A stretch of 64,000 nt of DNA from Corbicula japonica (GCA_038501625.1 JAZAYU010000037.1:2418001-2482000); one strand, 5' to 3'; shown: positions 48,901 through 60,959, counted from the stretch's first letter. Numbers and translations: made by a program. Notes: generated by a model not told the origin, from the letters alone.

Positions 48901-51900
48901 AAGATCATTCATATCATAGCTATGGCCCAGACAGAAACGCTTAACAACTGGGCTGAAGGTTATAAAACTGAGTTTGGAAACCAGTCTCAAATCTCAAGCA
49001 TCTGATTGGCTGAAATGGCGACTGGTTGCCATTTCAGCCAATCAGATGCTTGAGATTTGAGACTGGTTTCCATGCTCAGTTTTATAACCTTGGGCACTGT
49101 ACTCTAACTAAAAGATAACCAGGTTAAACTTGGTAGAACTTACCACATGCTCGACTGTATGCATCACTCTGTAAATACAGGATAAACAGTGGGTGGGGTA
49201 AGTACTGGGCTGTCATATGTTCCTCTCGGATGGCATCAAATGGCATTTCCAGATACTCCTGAACAGGCTTTGTTGACTGAAACACACAATAACCTTTAGA
49301 CAATAACACATTTTTTTAGACTCACTGAATATTCTGGCAGTTAAACTAACATGAAGCAGAAGCATTTTAAAACGTGAATGCAAAAATAAAACACATTGGC
49401 AATGTGGAAAATCACATGACAGAAATACTCTCTAAGCTAAGAAGAAAATCTGAATTTTGTTATTATTAAAATCATTGAATAAATTTTAAATAGGCTGTCG
49501 ATTGACAAAGACTAGCAATGTTTATCCAAAAATAGGCCTTAAAAATGAACTTGTACCAAACTAATAATTTAAAGACAATGCTCCATTTTTCATTCTAGAA
49601 ACTATATTATTCAATAAAAAGCATTCCATTTCACCAAATATTATTTAACATACTCAGTTGACCCACTAAACCATAAATGCATCTTTAGTGCCCTTTAAAT
49701 AGCATTTAACCTGTTCACTTTTATATTTATTAGGTTATTTCCGATGATACGATAACAGATCCTAGAAAGTATATTATTCCAGATCTATGCCAACAAATCT
49801 GGAGCTACATTGGTCATTTTTTGGTCACACAAAACCTAATGAATCAAAAAGTGAACATTGTAGATCATGGTCAGATGTCATGAATGTGCCGACTGATCTG
49901 GATCTACACTGTTTGCACATGCAATAAATGTGTTGCTATAAACAAGAGGGCCATGATGGCCCTGTATCGCTCACCTGAGTACAAAAGTACTTTCAGCTTT
50001 ACCCCAGGGCCAACATTTAAATAATGCTGGTAAAGGGTCTCTTTACAATTCTCAACACGAAATATCTAAGGTCTAGTCGCATTAGTTTCAGAGAACAAGG
50101 GGTGTAGTTTGACACTAGCAAACATTCTACATGTCTTCAGTTCTTACTTTTTAGCTCTATGTAAAAATTGATAAGCCCCTGGGTGGGGCCAATTCGAGCC
50201 TGGGGTCATGATATGTATAAACGTGGTAAAGGTGCACAAAGTGATGTTACATGTAAAAATTCTAAGCTCTATGTGTTATGGTTCTGGAGAAGAAGACTTT
50301 TACAAGATTTTTCCTATATAATTCTATGTAAAATGGGCGACCCCTGTGGCGGGGCCAATTTTGACCCAAGGGCCATAATTTGAACAACTTTGTTAGAGGT
50401 CCATTAGACAATGTTTCATGCCAAATATCTAACCTCTAGCCATTGCGGTTTTGGAGAAGAAGATTTTTTAAGTTTTTGCTATATATTGATATAAGGAAAA
50501 CCCATGACCTCTGGGGCGGGGCAAATTTTGAACCAAGGGCCATAATTTAAACAACTTTGTTAGAGGTCTATTAGACAATGTTTCATGCCAAATATCTAAC
50601 CTCTGGCCATTGCGGTTTCGGAGAAGAAGATTTTTTAAGTTTTTGCTATATATTGATATAAGGAAAACCCATGACTTCTGGGGCGGGGCAAATTTTGACC
50701 CCAGGGCAATAATTTGAACAACTTTGTTAAGAGGTCAATTAGACAATGTTTCATGCCAAATATCTAACCTCTGGCCATTGCGGTTTCGGAGAAGAAGATT
50801 TTTTAAGTTTTTGCAATATATTGATATAAGGAAAACCCATGACCTCTGGGGTGGGGCAAATTTTGACCCCAGGGCCATAATTTGAACAACTTTGTTAGAG
50901 GTCTATTAGACAATGTTTCATGCCAAATATCTAACCTCTGGCCATTGCGGTTTCGGAGAAGAAGATTTTTAAAGTTTTTGCTATATATTGATATAAGGAA
51001 AACCCATGACTTCTGGGGCGGGGCAAATTTTGAACCCAGGGCTATAATTTTAACAATCTTAGTAGAGGACCACTAGGTGATGCTAAACACCAAATATCAA
51101 AGTTCTAGGCCTTACAGTTTCAGAGAAGAAGATTTTTTAAGTTTTTGCTATATTTTGATATAAGGAAAACCCATGACCTCTGGGGCGGGGCAAATTTTGA
51201 CCCCAGGGCCATAATTTGAACAACTTTGTTAGAGGTCCATTAGACAATGTTTCATGCCAAATATCTAACTTCTAGCTATTGCAGTTTTGGAGAAGAAGAT
51301 TTTTAAGTTTTTGCTATATTTTGTTATAAGGAAAACACATGACCCCACCCGGGCGGGTTCAATTTTGACCCCAGGGCTATAATTTGAACAATCCTGGTAG
51401 AGGACCACTAGGTGATGCTACACACCAAATATCAAAGTTCTAGGCCTTATGGTTTCAGAGAAGAAGATTTTTAAAAATTTCATGTTCAAAATCTATTTTT
51501 ATCCTCTGTGACCTAGATAGGCAATGGACTGGAACCATTTGAACAATTTTGGTAAAGCTTCATGCAAGTAACATTCCTGCCAAGTTTCAGCAAGATTGGC
51601 CCAGGAGTTCAGGAGAAGAAGTCGTTTGAAGAAAAAGTTGACGACGCACGGACGGACGACGGACATCAGGCGATCACAAAAGCTCGCCATGAGCACTTTG
51701 TGCTCAGGTGAGCTAAAAACAACGCTGGCCAGTTAATTGACTGAAAATACAAAGAACACAATACTAACCTGAAGGATAGTGTTCAGTTTAGGTTGAAGGT
51801 TTTCTAAACGTTCCTGCTTTGTCTTGATATCTGTTTCTATTTCTTCTTTTGTCTTTTGTCTTTCCTTCAATTTGTCTGAAAGTCTGAAAGATAAGGCAAT

Positions 51901-54900
51901 TGTAATTAATATCCAAAAGGCATAACAAGAAATAAGCAGCTGAACATGTAGTTGGACATTTTTTTCAAATAGATCTTTTCGGGACGCTATCGTTGCCCTG
52001 CATTTATCCCGGACACCGTAAAAATTATGCGCATGCGCAAATTGCGTAGGGCAAAAAATAAATAATGCAGCCAAAACAAAGGAATATCGGCGTGTTTGAC
52101 AGATATATCAAAGCAAAATCACAAGATTTTGTTGGGCCCGTGATAATTAAACTCATTTCATGCTCAACGTAATTTGAGCATGAAAATTTGATGGCTTCCT
52201 TTCCTTTTATTATCAAACATAAAACAGTTTGAACTGAAAATACGACACAGATCTTAGTTTAACCTTTTTTGTTTTACATCGATTGTGAAACAAGTTATTC
52301 CAACTTATATTAATCACGCTCGATGACTGCTTCCTGGGTTTCCAACCAGTACTCACGCCGAGTGTGGATTGAGGAAACTGCAGACGAACCTCATCCCTGG
52401 TGGGACTCGAACCCGCAGTCTCCGGATCTGGAGTCGGACGCTCTACCCCTAGACCACTGATCTTCCACAGATCTTAATGACAACAGTGGAACAAACAGTA
52501 GTTCCATTTTATGAAACTTATACACGTTCTAGAAATTATAAGTTTGAGCAAAGAACTGAGCTGAGCATGAAAAAAGTTTTATAATCACAAGACCAGATTC
52601 AATTTATTAGTTTGTTACATGAATCGCAATATCCGTATATTATCACATGGGCTACAGGTAATCGTAGGTCCATGTTATAATATTTAGTTCTCCTTCTCGA
52701 CCAGGGGTTGAATAAATAATAAATGGATTAATTTCCGTACAATTTGTTGTTGAAAATGCTAGTGACATCTTATTAGAATAAAATTATATGGCGCCACTAA
52801 ATTCTTTTCAACCGAAGTGCTAAAGTATTTTCTGGTTATAATGTAGAGTGATATAAAATTATTTTAATGGAGTTCGAAATATCTGGGGTGAAATTAATGA
52901 AGAATTTTACGGCGGGACTGGACTTTGATTTCGAAATTCGAAATATTGGGTGTTTGAATAATCACAATTGAGATTTATGTACAATGAATATTATAGGCGC
53001 TTTGCGGGAACCGAGAAGACAGTTCGAAATATCTACGGTATTCAAATTATTGGTTCGAATTAAAGAAGCTGATCTGCAACAGGAGAAAATACTTCTCCCA
53101 GCTTTAAATAAACAATGAAGAAAATAATTAGTCTAAAGATATAATATTGTTTTTACTAAACATATTTTCCATTGTGTCGGCCTGATAAGAAATCTTAATC
53201 TTCGCATGGATAAGTTAAGGTAGGTCTTTTCCAAGCCTAATATACGGATCATCGATGTCGTCTTCATGAAAATCGAGACAAGTAAGCTTCTCAAAGTACA
53301 CATTTTTGGTATCTGGTTGTAAAGTATTAGCATAATTACTCATTTTAATTTAATTCATCGCAGAATTGTTGTTTTCTGCATCCGTTTTTGCCCTACGTAC
53401 AGCGCGCATGAGCCAAATTAGCTTCCGTTGTTAGCAAAACGATTGAACCTGAAAAGGTCTATAGATCAGTGAGAGTTATGCACAAGAAAGTATTGAAATA
53501 GTTTTAAGTCATAAATGACGCTAGTCATCATCTAATGTCACATAAAAATTAATTTGCCTAAATTAAAATAACTTGGTGTAGATTGAACATTTGTTAAGTT
53601 TCAACCAAGCTCAGTCATCTCTCCATCTCAATGTGCTACACACCTACCAATCAGTTAAGACCTAGTGACACCAACAATATCTGCACAATGACTGTACCTA
53701 TTTCAATGCTGCTAAACACCTACCTATAGATCAGGTATTTAAACCAGACACAAACAATACCTGTACTATCAGTGCACCTGTCTGGATGCTGCTACACATG
53801 TATTACATTAGTACTCACTGTTTTCTTTGTTCAAGTTCCCAGTCTAGTCTCGACAAAGTCTGCTGATGAATATCACACTGTGTTATCTCCTAAAAATACA
53901 ACCAATCCTTGAAATCACAACCTTCAATCCTTGATATCACAACCTTCAATCCTTGATATCACTTAATACAATCTATCACAACTTATAGTCCTTGATATGA
54001 CAACTTCTAATCCTTGATATCACATCTTACAGTCCATGATATTACAACTCACAATATTTGATACAATCCTTAATATAACATCATACAGTCCTTGACATTA
54101 CAACTTACAATGGTCAAGACCCTGATACTTTACTTGCAGTAATTAGTATCAAAAACTAGTCATTACCTTACAATTCTTGAAATCACTACTTACAGTTCAT
54201 GATATTACAAATTACAATCATTGATTTCACAGTTTGCAATTCATAAATCTACTTAAAATCCTTAATATCAATATTGCAATCCTTGACATAACAACTAACA
54301 TCCAATCATATCAAAACCTTTAATCCTTCATATCAGAACCCACAATTCGTGAAAAAATCTTTGTTTTCAGCAGCTAGTGATTAAACTACCGGTACCTAGC
54401 AGATCAGCATCACTACTAGCTTTATTCATGGCTGTTCCCCTTTATGAATTTTATGATCACATCTGAAAGGATTTAAAGGGGCAAAGGTAACCTTGTACAA
54501 CACATGTTTGTCTCTTGATTGTTAGAGAGGTTTTGAAGGTTGATAATTTTGCTCAGACCAGCCTATTTAAAAAATCATTAGCTCCGTTAACATTATCAAG
54601 GCAATTATTTCCGGATTAACCTCCAGTTCCGGTTTCAACTCAAAATAGCCAAGTTAGCTGTGACTTATCTCCTGTGGGACAGCAGTCAACCTCACCTGGA
54701 TCACGAACAGGTCTGATTAGGAACACTTACAGGTTTAGAAATCTCGGCTGGAGCTTCCTGATAAAACTGCTCCACAGGTATCAGGTCAATCTCCTCATCT
54801 TTAGACCTGCCAATTAAAGCAATCACCTTTCAATGAACACATACATGACCTGTCAATGAACACATACATGAATGACCTGTCAATGAACACATAAATGACC

Positions 54901-57717
54901 TGTCAATTAACAAATACATGAATTAGGATTGATATTTGATGGTTTTCATATGTGTATGGAAACAACCCAATGAAAACCAACAAGTATCAATTCAATTCTT
55001 ATAAATACTCTCATTAATAAATAAATTAAGAGAATACACAAATTATGAGAAGATTTCTTGTTATTAGGACTTTTTTCGAATGGCTGTTGGAACAGTCATG
55101 CTGATGACTGAGTGAATGACAGATTCCTTTTCACAGCAATCGTGGCAAAATGTGCTTGCTTGTAGACGTCACACCTCAAAACATTGTGCAATGTCTAATA
55201 AATTGTAAAGGGTTCTATTGGAGCCTCTTCAAATAATGTCACACTTCCTACCATCAGAAATTATGATTCGTTAAGATTAATTAGACTTTATTGTAGAGGA
55301 CGATGTTGAAGTATAAATGTAAATACATGACTCATCAATTAACACATTTATGAACTGTCAGCTGAAACAAACATGACCAGGGATTTGAATAGATGCAGAT
55401 TCTTGCATTTTGATGCAAGCACATTTGAAATTTACCATTTGACCACTCCTGATTCTGAGCTTGTGGTCGTTTTGATGCAAGAGAATTGAGGAAAAGTGGT
55501 CAAATTTTGCAAGAATAAAGATAAATATTATGTCTTTTGCATTTTAAAGATCAAGTAAATACTTATTTGACACATAAAAATATATTAAAAGAAAGTTTAA
55601 ACACTTTTATAAGAAGTAAAGTTCAATAAACACAAGATATGACTCCTGACGATCTGATTGTGACCCCTTGAAAATTATCAAAAAGAGTCAGATGACCCCT
55701 GGTTTTCAAAAGCATGACCTGTCAATGAAAACATACAGGATGTGTAAATTAACACATACAGGATGTGTAATTTAACACATACAGGATGTGTAAATTAACA
55801 CATACAAATCACATTATACTACATAGTGAATTTTGTCTTTCAGGAAAAAACATGTTGTCTCCAAAAGAACTTGGATTCATTGATTTGTTTTCTATTTCAT
55901 TCATTGTTAGAGGAGCTCATTACAGTCTTTGTTATTATATTTTGGGTAGTTTGAAAAAAAGGGGCTTAATTAATTTCACAACTATATGTTTGATGTTTTT
56001 TGTATGCTGGGGAAATACCACGCTGATTTGAAGAAGAGCCCTGTACTTACTTAAAGCCTAAACACTTGACAATCTCCTTCTCTAGGTGCATGATCTCATA
56101 CAGCAAGTTCTGTAATTGTAGGTGACATCGGTCTATTCTCATCTTTGCCTGTAATATGACAGGTATATAAATAAGCCATGTCCACATATAGTAACATGTC
56201 TCTGCCGTATCTGTAAGATTTTTCCTCTTTTTTTTTGCAGTAACTATGTATATTATTATCAATAATTATCTGAAATTCTGTCATTATCATACAGATTCTA
56301 GGTCATTCTGTTACAATTTTTGACAACGTTAGGAAATAACTACATGTATATGCATAATGTCATGTATTATGTGTATTTCCTATGAACTGATAGGAGTAGG
56401 ATGTTTAATTATGGAAGTTTAGAGCAATAAATAAATTTAATAATGAAAGAATTCATTTTTTTCTGTATCATGTGGTTAATGATATTATTTCAAACTCACA
56501 GCCAAAAAATCTTTGGGCTAATGTCAAATCCCCTGGAATTCTTAAGAAAAATGGGGCATAACTTTGAAAAATATTTATCAAGTTTGGGTCATGTTCGTAA
56601 TTAAGGATTGAATCAATATTTTATGGTTTTCATTTGGGTATGGAAAACAGTTGGGTTGTTTAAAGTGTGTGAAGCCCAAAGGGTTTCTTGCGTACTTTAA
56701 ACAATCCAACTGTTTTTCATACGCAAATAAAAACCATCAAATATCGATTCCATCTTTATATTTACACATATTAATACTCTTAATAATACAGAAATAATGT
56801 CAGAGAAGAATTAGCGATTTAACGGCTTTTTCGAATGGCTGTTAGAACAGTAACGTTGACCACAAAAGGAATGACGGCACACTTTTTCGCAGCAACTCGT
56901 GGCAAAATGTGCCTGCTCGGCGATGTCCCACGTAAAAAAATTGTGCACTGTCCAATAAATTGTGAACATATCTACTGAAGCCACACGTTTTAAAGTAATA
57001 CGTCACACTGTTTACCATTAGAAATTATGATTTGTTACATAAATTACACTTCATCTTAGAGGACAAAGTTGAAGTGTGAAAATTGATGTATATTATGATG
57101 GTGAAATGTTGGAGTTCCATTTATTCCATGAACTAACTATGCAGTACCTCGTTGGTTCCATCCCGCACCTTCTTGCAGCGTATGTGGGCCAGGCGGTTCA
57201 GTTTCTTCAACATGACAATCTGCAACATTCCCTCTACCCTCTTCTTCTCTATCTCTGCTACCTACATGAACAGACTTTCATTAATAGAAAATAATCCAAA
57301 ACTCAAAATAAAGAACAAGTTATACTAATAACAGTGATTATAATCACAGCAATAGGGAACAGCAAATCAGATGTTAATTGTGACACTTACTGTAACAGTG
57401 CATGTTTAAACCATGTGGGCAAGTCAGGAGAAACCACCAAAACTCTCCCCCCCCACTAAACCATGGTAGTAGTTGTTTGCTTTTTATCAGAATTTTAAAT
57501 TATTCTATAACTAAACAAATTATTTTTTTCTGAAGCTTACAGCATCCTTGCCCTTTGATTCCTTCAGATGCTTCACTTGAGTGATAGTTTTCTGGATATC
57601 TTCACAGGCCGTCTTGAAAAGCTCCACATCCTTGTCCACATCACGATGTTCTACTTCTTCTTCCTCTGCATAGAACAGAGCTCGACCAATGTTGCTGCTT
57701 GATGCTTCTTGTTTAAC
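34348..57717 (-). CDS. THOC5: THO complex subunit 5 (N-terminal exon missing)
   Basis: A subunit of the nuclear THO/TREX complex, which couples transcription and processing to mRNA export. Exons on the minus strand: 57541-57717, 57148-57261, 56051-56148, 54731-54806, 53819-53889, 51769-51883, 49144-49276, 46809-46889, 43416-43471, 39652-39751, 38957-39068, 38199-38300, 37362-37567, 36167-36358, 35450-35565, 34808-34998 and 34348-34411. All phases agree: 2004 nt, 667 residues plus stop, against 683 in human. Landmarks: [51 protein letters not shown], an acidic patch [10 protein letters not shown] followed by basic [35 protein letters not shown] with FDVYLETE, and the C-terminus FSHR. The first visible exon opens at an acceptor (TTGCAG/GTTAAA), so roughly 15-30 N-terminal codons are in an upstream exon I could not identify. 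Introns are full of repeats. Confidence 0.93.
36912..36975. repeat. CACG/CA microsatellite in a THOC5 intron
   Basis: A (CACG)n run grades into a (CA)n run. The reverse-strand ORF over it, rich in Val and Cys, is an artefact of the repeat. Confidence 0.9.
40007..41010. mobile_element. AAGAGGG/AGGTAAGCT element, copy 3
   Basis: It starts AACAAGAGGGTCCATAGGAC and ends GTGACAGGTAAGCTAAAAAA. The core is about four copies of the unit with GGGCCATTTTTGACCCCAGG and TCTAGGCCTTGTGGTTT. A GACG tract lies at 40931-40952. The ends are diverged versions of those at 5251. Confidence 0.65.
41129..42550. mobile_element. AAGAGGGCC/AGGTGAGCT element, copy 4, regular 145-bp array
   Basis: Standard ends enclose about nine copies of a 145-bp unit. 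The marker GACCTAG recurs with its last base at 41340, 41485, 41631, 41776, 41921, 42066, 42211 and 42356, so the spacing is 145-146 bp. Copies are highly similar, suggesting recent array homogenisation. A short GACGGACGAC tract lies near 42480. No coding capacity. Confidence 0.75.
44370..44543. mobile_element. piggyBac-type MITE with TTAA duplication, copy A
   Basis: TTAA flanks both ends (44366-44369 and 44544-44547). The ends CCCTTTCCTCCATACA and TATATATGGAGGTAAGGG are inverted repeats. The inside has GCAGATCCTGAACAGA and GATCTGGATCTACACTGTT motifs. Diverged relatives of this family lie near 3920-4080, 11710-11850, 12480-12560, 23060-23280, 26420-26560, 34590-34720, 35140-35290, 35780-36000, 36460-36560 and 49700-49930. 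Confidence 0.75.
44734..44967. mobile_element. piggyBac-type MITE with TTAA duplication, copy B
   Basis: TTAA lies at 44730-44733 and 44968-44971. The left end is CCCTTTCCTCCATATATAC and the right end finishes AATAGGG. Internally, GTGTAGATCCAGATCAGCC and GGCTGATCTGGATCTACAC form a second inverted pair. Confidence 0.75.
47699..48686. mobile_element. About 1-kb inverted-repeat element in a THOC5 intron
   Basis: The left end ATATCCTTTCC and right end GGAAAGGATAT are inverted. Next to each, the block GACAAAATTTTGACTTCCCA and its complement, then AACCCGACCCTGTTTT and its complement, extend the arms to about 100 bp. The interior is AT-rich with no transposase frame. Confidence 0.65.
48945..49098. 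mobile_element. Near-perfect hairpin MITE (CTCAAGCATCTGATTGGCTG family)
   Basis: The arms GAAACCAGTCTCAAATCTCA and CAAGCATCTGATTGGCTGAA are followed by their complements, giving two arms of about 70 bp with almost no loop. Partial or diverged copies were seen near 12952-13034, 20128-20270, 26560-26690, 33006-33085, 44570-44680 and 46690-46790. Confidence 0.75.
49940..51718. mobile_element. AAGAGGGCC/AGGTGAGCT element, copy 6, about 167-bp core
   Basis: The ends are identical in type to the element at 5251. The core has about eight copies of a unit of roughly 167 bp with GGGGCAAATTTTGACCCCAG and CATGCCAAATATCTAACCTC. It closes with a GACGGACGACGGAC-type tract near 51645-51662 and AAAGCTCGCCATGAGCAC. 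Right-end ORFs are repeat-derived. Confidence 0.7.
52310..52475 (-). mobile_element. tRNA-derived SINE
   Basis: On the minus strand, a box A-like GGTCTAGGGGTA (52444-52455) and a perfect box B GGTTCGAGTCC (52403-52413) are spaced as in a tRNA gene, with a CTCCAGA anticodon-like loop. The anticodon stem has a mismatch and the acceptor stem is not closed. About 75 bp of non-tRNA sequence follows (GGTTGGAAACCCAGGAAGCA), which fits a SINE body rather than a functional tRNA gene. Confidence 0.65.
53895..54350. repeat. Degenerate 20-bp minisatellite (AATCCTTGATATCACAACTT)
   Basis: Many imperfect copies of ATCCTTGATATCACAACT occur across about 450 bp in a THOC5 intron, becoming more diverged rightwards. 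Confidence 0.7.
54826..54920. repeat. Short minisatellite (ACACATACATGACCTGTCAATGA)
   Basis: About four imperfect copies of a unit of roughly 23 bp containing ATGACCTGTCAATGAACACA. A related isolated copy appears near 55708. Confidence 0.7.
54923..55315. mobile_element. Foldback MITE, copy 2 (decayed)
   Basis: It begins with GATTGATATTTGATGGTTTTC and a reduced hairpin, then carries TCGAATGGCTGTTGGAACAG and CATTGTGCAATGTCTAATAA, matching the complement of 24351-24690. Confidence 0.6.
55735..55804. repeat. Short tandem repeat (ACACATACAGGATGTGTAAATTA)
   Basis: About three copies of a 22-23 bp unit with TACAGGATGTGTAAATTAAC in a THOC5 intron. Confidence 0.75.
56602..57074. mobile_element. Foldback MITE, copy 3
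   Basis: A hairpin around GTGAAGCCCAAAGGGTTTC with TATGGAAAACAGTTGGGTTG arms, followed by the TCGAATGGCTGTTAGAACAG flank, GCAACTCGTGGCAAAATGTG and a right end near AGAGGACAAAGTTGAAG. It ends 74 bp from a THOC5 exon. Confidence 0.65.
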
Positions 57718-58481
57718 CTGCAACAATTTATCTTATACAATACATTCATGTAAAAGATGGCAATCGGCATAAAGTCTCACAAGTTAGACCAACATCAAAA
57801 GAAAATGTCGTCCAAAATGAGTCATTTTCTGATGAGGTTCAACTACTAGCAAACTCGTTCGGGTAGAGACACAAATGATGCTGTTTTTATGCCTGGTCCA
57901 ACCAAATGAAACTGATTGGCATTTGTTGTAATCAAAAGGTAGTTATTATTGACCTTTTCGAAATTAGTGTCTAAACAACAGAACCTGTACCTTCCGTACT
58001 GTACCTTACAATCAGTCAGGCAAATGTATGACATAATATAATGACATAGCAGCTAGGCATAAAATTTATGGTATTTTTTAAAAACTTTTATAGTAATCAA
58101 CAAACTTTTCAGAAGACCATTATTGCATTTATGTTATAATTTAGTAAATGACACCAAAATTAATTTTGTTTTTATTTTTTTTTATGACTAAGGATTCCTT
58201 TTTTAACAAGAGCCAGTCGGAAACGACTGCACGCTCGACTATTCGAAAAGTCAGACTTATTTAAGCACATTTTAAACTGGGCTTCATTTAAACTGGGGAG
58301 TGATTCATGAGTTTATGACTACCCCAACAAACACACATGAACGAAAGTTTCTTAATCCAAGTTAGGAAATCAATATATTACACTTAATTTATTCTTGTAG
58401 GTTTTTTTGAGGGTTTACACAACCCAGCCCATACACCCCTGATCCCACACCCATCAACCCACTATCCCTGCCACCTATAGT

Positions 58482-59836
58482 GGTGTGGTGTGGTGTAGTA
58501 CAGTATGGTATGCTGGTTGCTGTTGTTGAAGGTGGTGTTGTTGTTGTTGTTGGTGGTGTTGCTGCTGTTGTTGTTGTTTTTGTTGTTGGTGGTGGTGTTG
58601 GTGTTTTTTTTTGTTTTTATTGTTGGTGTTGTTGTTGGTGGTGTTGTTGTTGGTGTTGACAGTGTTGTTGATGGTGTTGTTGTTGTTGGTGTTGTTATTT
58701 GTGTTGTTGTTGGTGTTGTTGGTGGTGGTGTTGTTGTTGGTGGTGGTGTTGTTGTTGATGTTGTTGTTGGTGGTGTTGTTGATGGTGTTGTTGTAGGTGT
58801 TGTTGTTGGTGTTATTGTTGGTGTTGTTTGTGGTGTTGTTGTTGTTGGCAGTGTTGTTGTTGGTGTTGTTGTTGTTGACAGTGTTGTTGTTATTTGTGTT
58901 GTTGTTGGTGGTGGTGTTGTTGGTGTTGTTGTTAGTGGTGGTGTTGTTGGTGGTGGTGTTGTTGTTGGTGGTGGTGTTGTTGTTGTTGGTGGTGGTGTTG
59001 TTGGTGGTGGTGTTGTTGTTGATGTTGTTGTTGGTGGTGGTGTTGTAATTGGTGTTTTTGTTGTTGGTGGTGGTGTTGTTGTTGTTGGTTGGTGGTGTGT
59101 GGTGGTGGTGGTTGATGGTGGTATGGTATGGTATGGTATCGCATAGCATAGCATAGTATAGCAAAGCAAAGCATAGCATAGAATAGCATAGTATAGCATA
59201 GTATATACATGTAGTATAGTATATACATGTAGTATAGTATAAAGTATAGTATAGTATAGCATAGCATAGCATAGTATAGTATAGTAAAGTATAGTATAGT
59301 ATAGTATAGTATAGTATAGTATAGTATAGTATAGTATAGTATAGTATAGTATAGTATAGTATAGTATAGGATAGTATAGTATAGGATAGTATAGGATAGT
59401 ATAGTATAGGATAGTATAGGATAGTATAGTATAGGATAGTATAGTATAGGATAGTATAGTATAGGATAGTATAGTATAGGATAGTATAGTATAGGATAGT
59501 ATAGTATAGTATAGTATAGTATAGTATAGTATAGTATAGTATAGTATAGTATAGTATAGTATAGTATAGTATAGTATAGTATAGGATAGTATAGTATAGT
59601 ATAGTATAGTATAGTATAGTATAGGATCGTATAGGATAGTATAGTATAGTATAGTATAGTATAGTATAGTATAGGATAGTATAGGATAGTATAGTATAGG
59701 ATAGTATAGTATAGTATAGGATAGTATAGGATAGTATAGTATAGGATAGTATAGTATAGGATAGTATAGTATAGTATAGTACAGTACAGTACAGTACAGT
59801 ACAGTACAGTACAGTACAGTACAGTACAGTACAGTA
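58482..59836. repeat. 1.35-kb composite microsatellite/minisatellite block
   Basis: The blocks are ordered: GTGGT/GTAGT start; a (GTT/GGT)-rich segment at about 58505-59117; GGTAT copies; mixed AGCAT/AGTAT copies; a (TATAG)n tract with interspersed TAGGA variants at about 59250-59778; and a pure (TACAG)n tract at 59779-59834. The long ORFs of up to 462 codons on both strands, rich in Thr/Asn/Val or Tyr/Ile/Leu/Ser, follow from the repeat composition and are not genes. Confidence 0.95.
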
Positions 59837-60959
59837 TAGTATATGCCCCCACCAACCTCTCAACCACTCAACACTTCAACCAAAGTATGTTAAGTACATC
59901 TGTTTTATAAAATTATTCTCGTTTGGGATATACATATTTGTGCTGGTATTAAGTGAAGTAAATACGGTTTATTATGTGATGCTTAGTGACTTGGCGGGAG
60001 AATACACGATAATTTTGAGGTGTAAAGGATATATAAGGCAATAATGTTACTCTATCTGCACTCGAGGTTTTCATATTTGCCAGTCATGAGTGAAGACGAC
60101 TACAACATATTGGAGAAAACACACGAGATAAGTGGGAATGAGCTTTTTGTGTATTGAAAAGATACTTCGACGACAAACTTTACGGTGATTCAAAGAGGAG
60201 TATTAAGGTCAGTTTATATAATTCAGTTATCTTTTGATAAATTATTGGTTTCTTTGTATTTCGGATATTTGCTTACCTGGGTTGCTCCCAGACGTCGCAA
60301 TTACTAAGCTGGTTGGCTCGGAGCTAGCCGTTGTTTTTTATTTGATAACTTGTATCTAGTTACAATACAATTGAGGGTGCCACGTAACATTACTCGGTCT
60401 CGGTACAGTTACTATCTTGTCAGTGTTTTATTAAAATAATTGATATATATTTTTAAAGAATATTAGTTAATTGATGCATAGCATTTGGTTAAACTTTTTT
60501 TGAGGTAAAATAGGAATTTTTGTGTTTTATTATTATTTTTCAGTTAAAAGGAAGGACAAATTATGGCGCATTGTATATGTAGGTTTTTCATTTAGTTCAT
60601 GTTTTATTATAATAGTATTCGTCGTGGATGATTGTTTATGTCATAATAACTGTACTATTTCATGGTTTAACGTTATCATTTACAAGTATGCTCCAAGGTT
60701 ATTCGTTGTGATGATTCACGAAATCCTCATGCAGTGCCGCTAGGATATTGAGGCAACTTTAGCAGAGAACCGGCAACAAAAGCGATATTCGATATTCGGA
60801 CAAATTATTTTTGTCAGATCTGTTTTCATTCTGTCAGTTTTCAGAGTTTAGGAAGAAAAAATTTAATAATAATTTTGATATTACGTTTATACGGTGCAAA
60901 ATGGAAGAATATAATACAGAGCACTGTTTAATAGAAGGATTATATGTCCTTATCTTTCA
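59837..60959. other. Unassigned region with a possible plus-strand first exon
   Basis: A plus-strand ATG at 60086 opens MSEDDYNILEKTHEISGNEL and stops after 23 codons. A donor-like AAG/GTCAGT lies near 60208. This could be a short upstream ORF or non-coding first exon of a gene to the right, or the THOC5 promoter area. None of this can be proved from the window. Confidence 0.2.

Noticed and set aside
52403..52475. Functional tRNA-Trp-like gene
   Set aside because: The anticodon stem is mismatched, the acceptor stem does not close, and a SINE-like body follows.
57520..57726. THOC5 start placed at 57726
   Set aside because: The codon there is TTG within a splice-acceptor sequence (TTGTTGCAG), so it is an intron-exon border and not a start.
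58462..59867. Very long ORFs on both strands (up to 462 codons)
   Set aside because: They are translations of tri- and pentanucleotide repeats. Stops are absent only because the units lack them in those frames.
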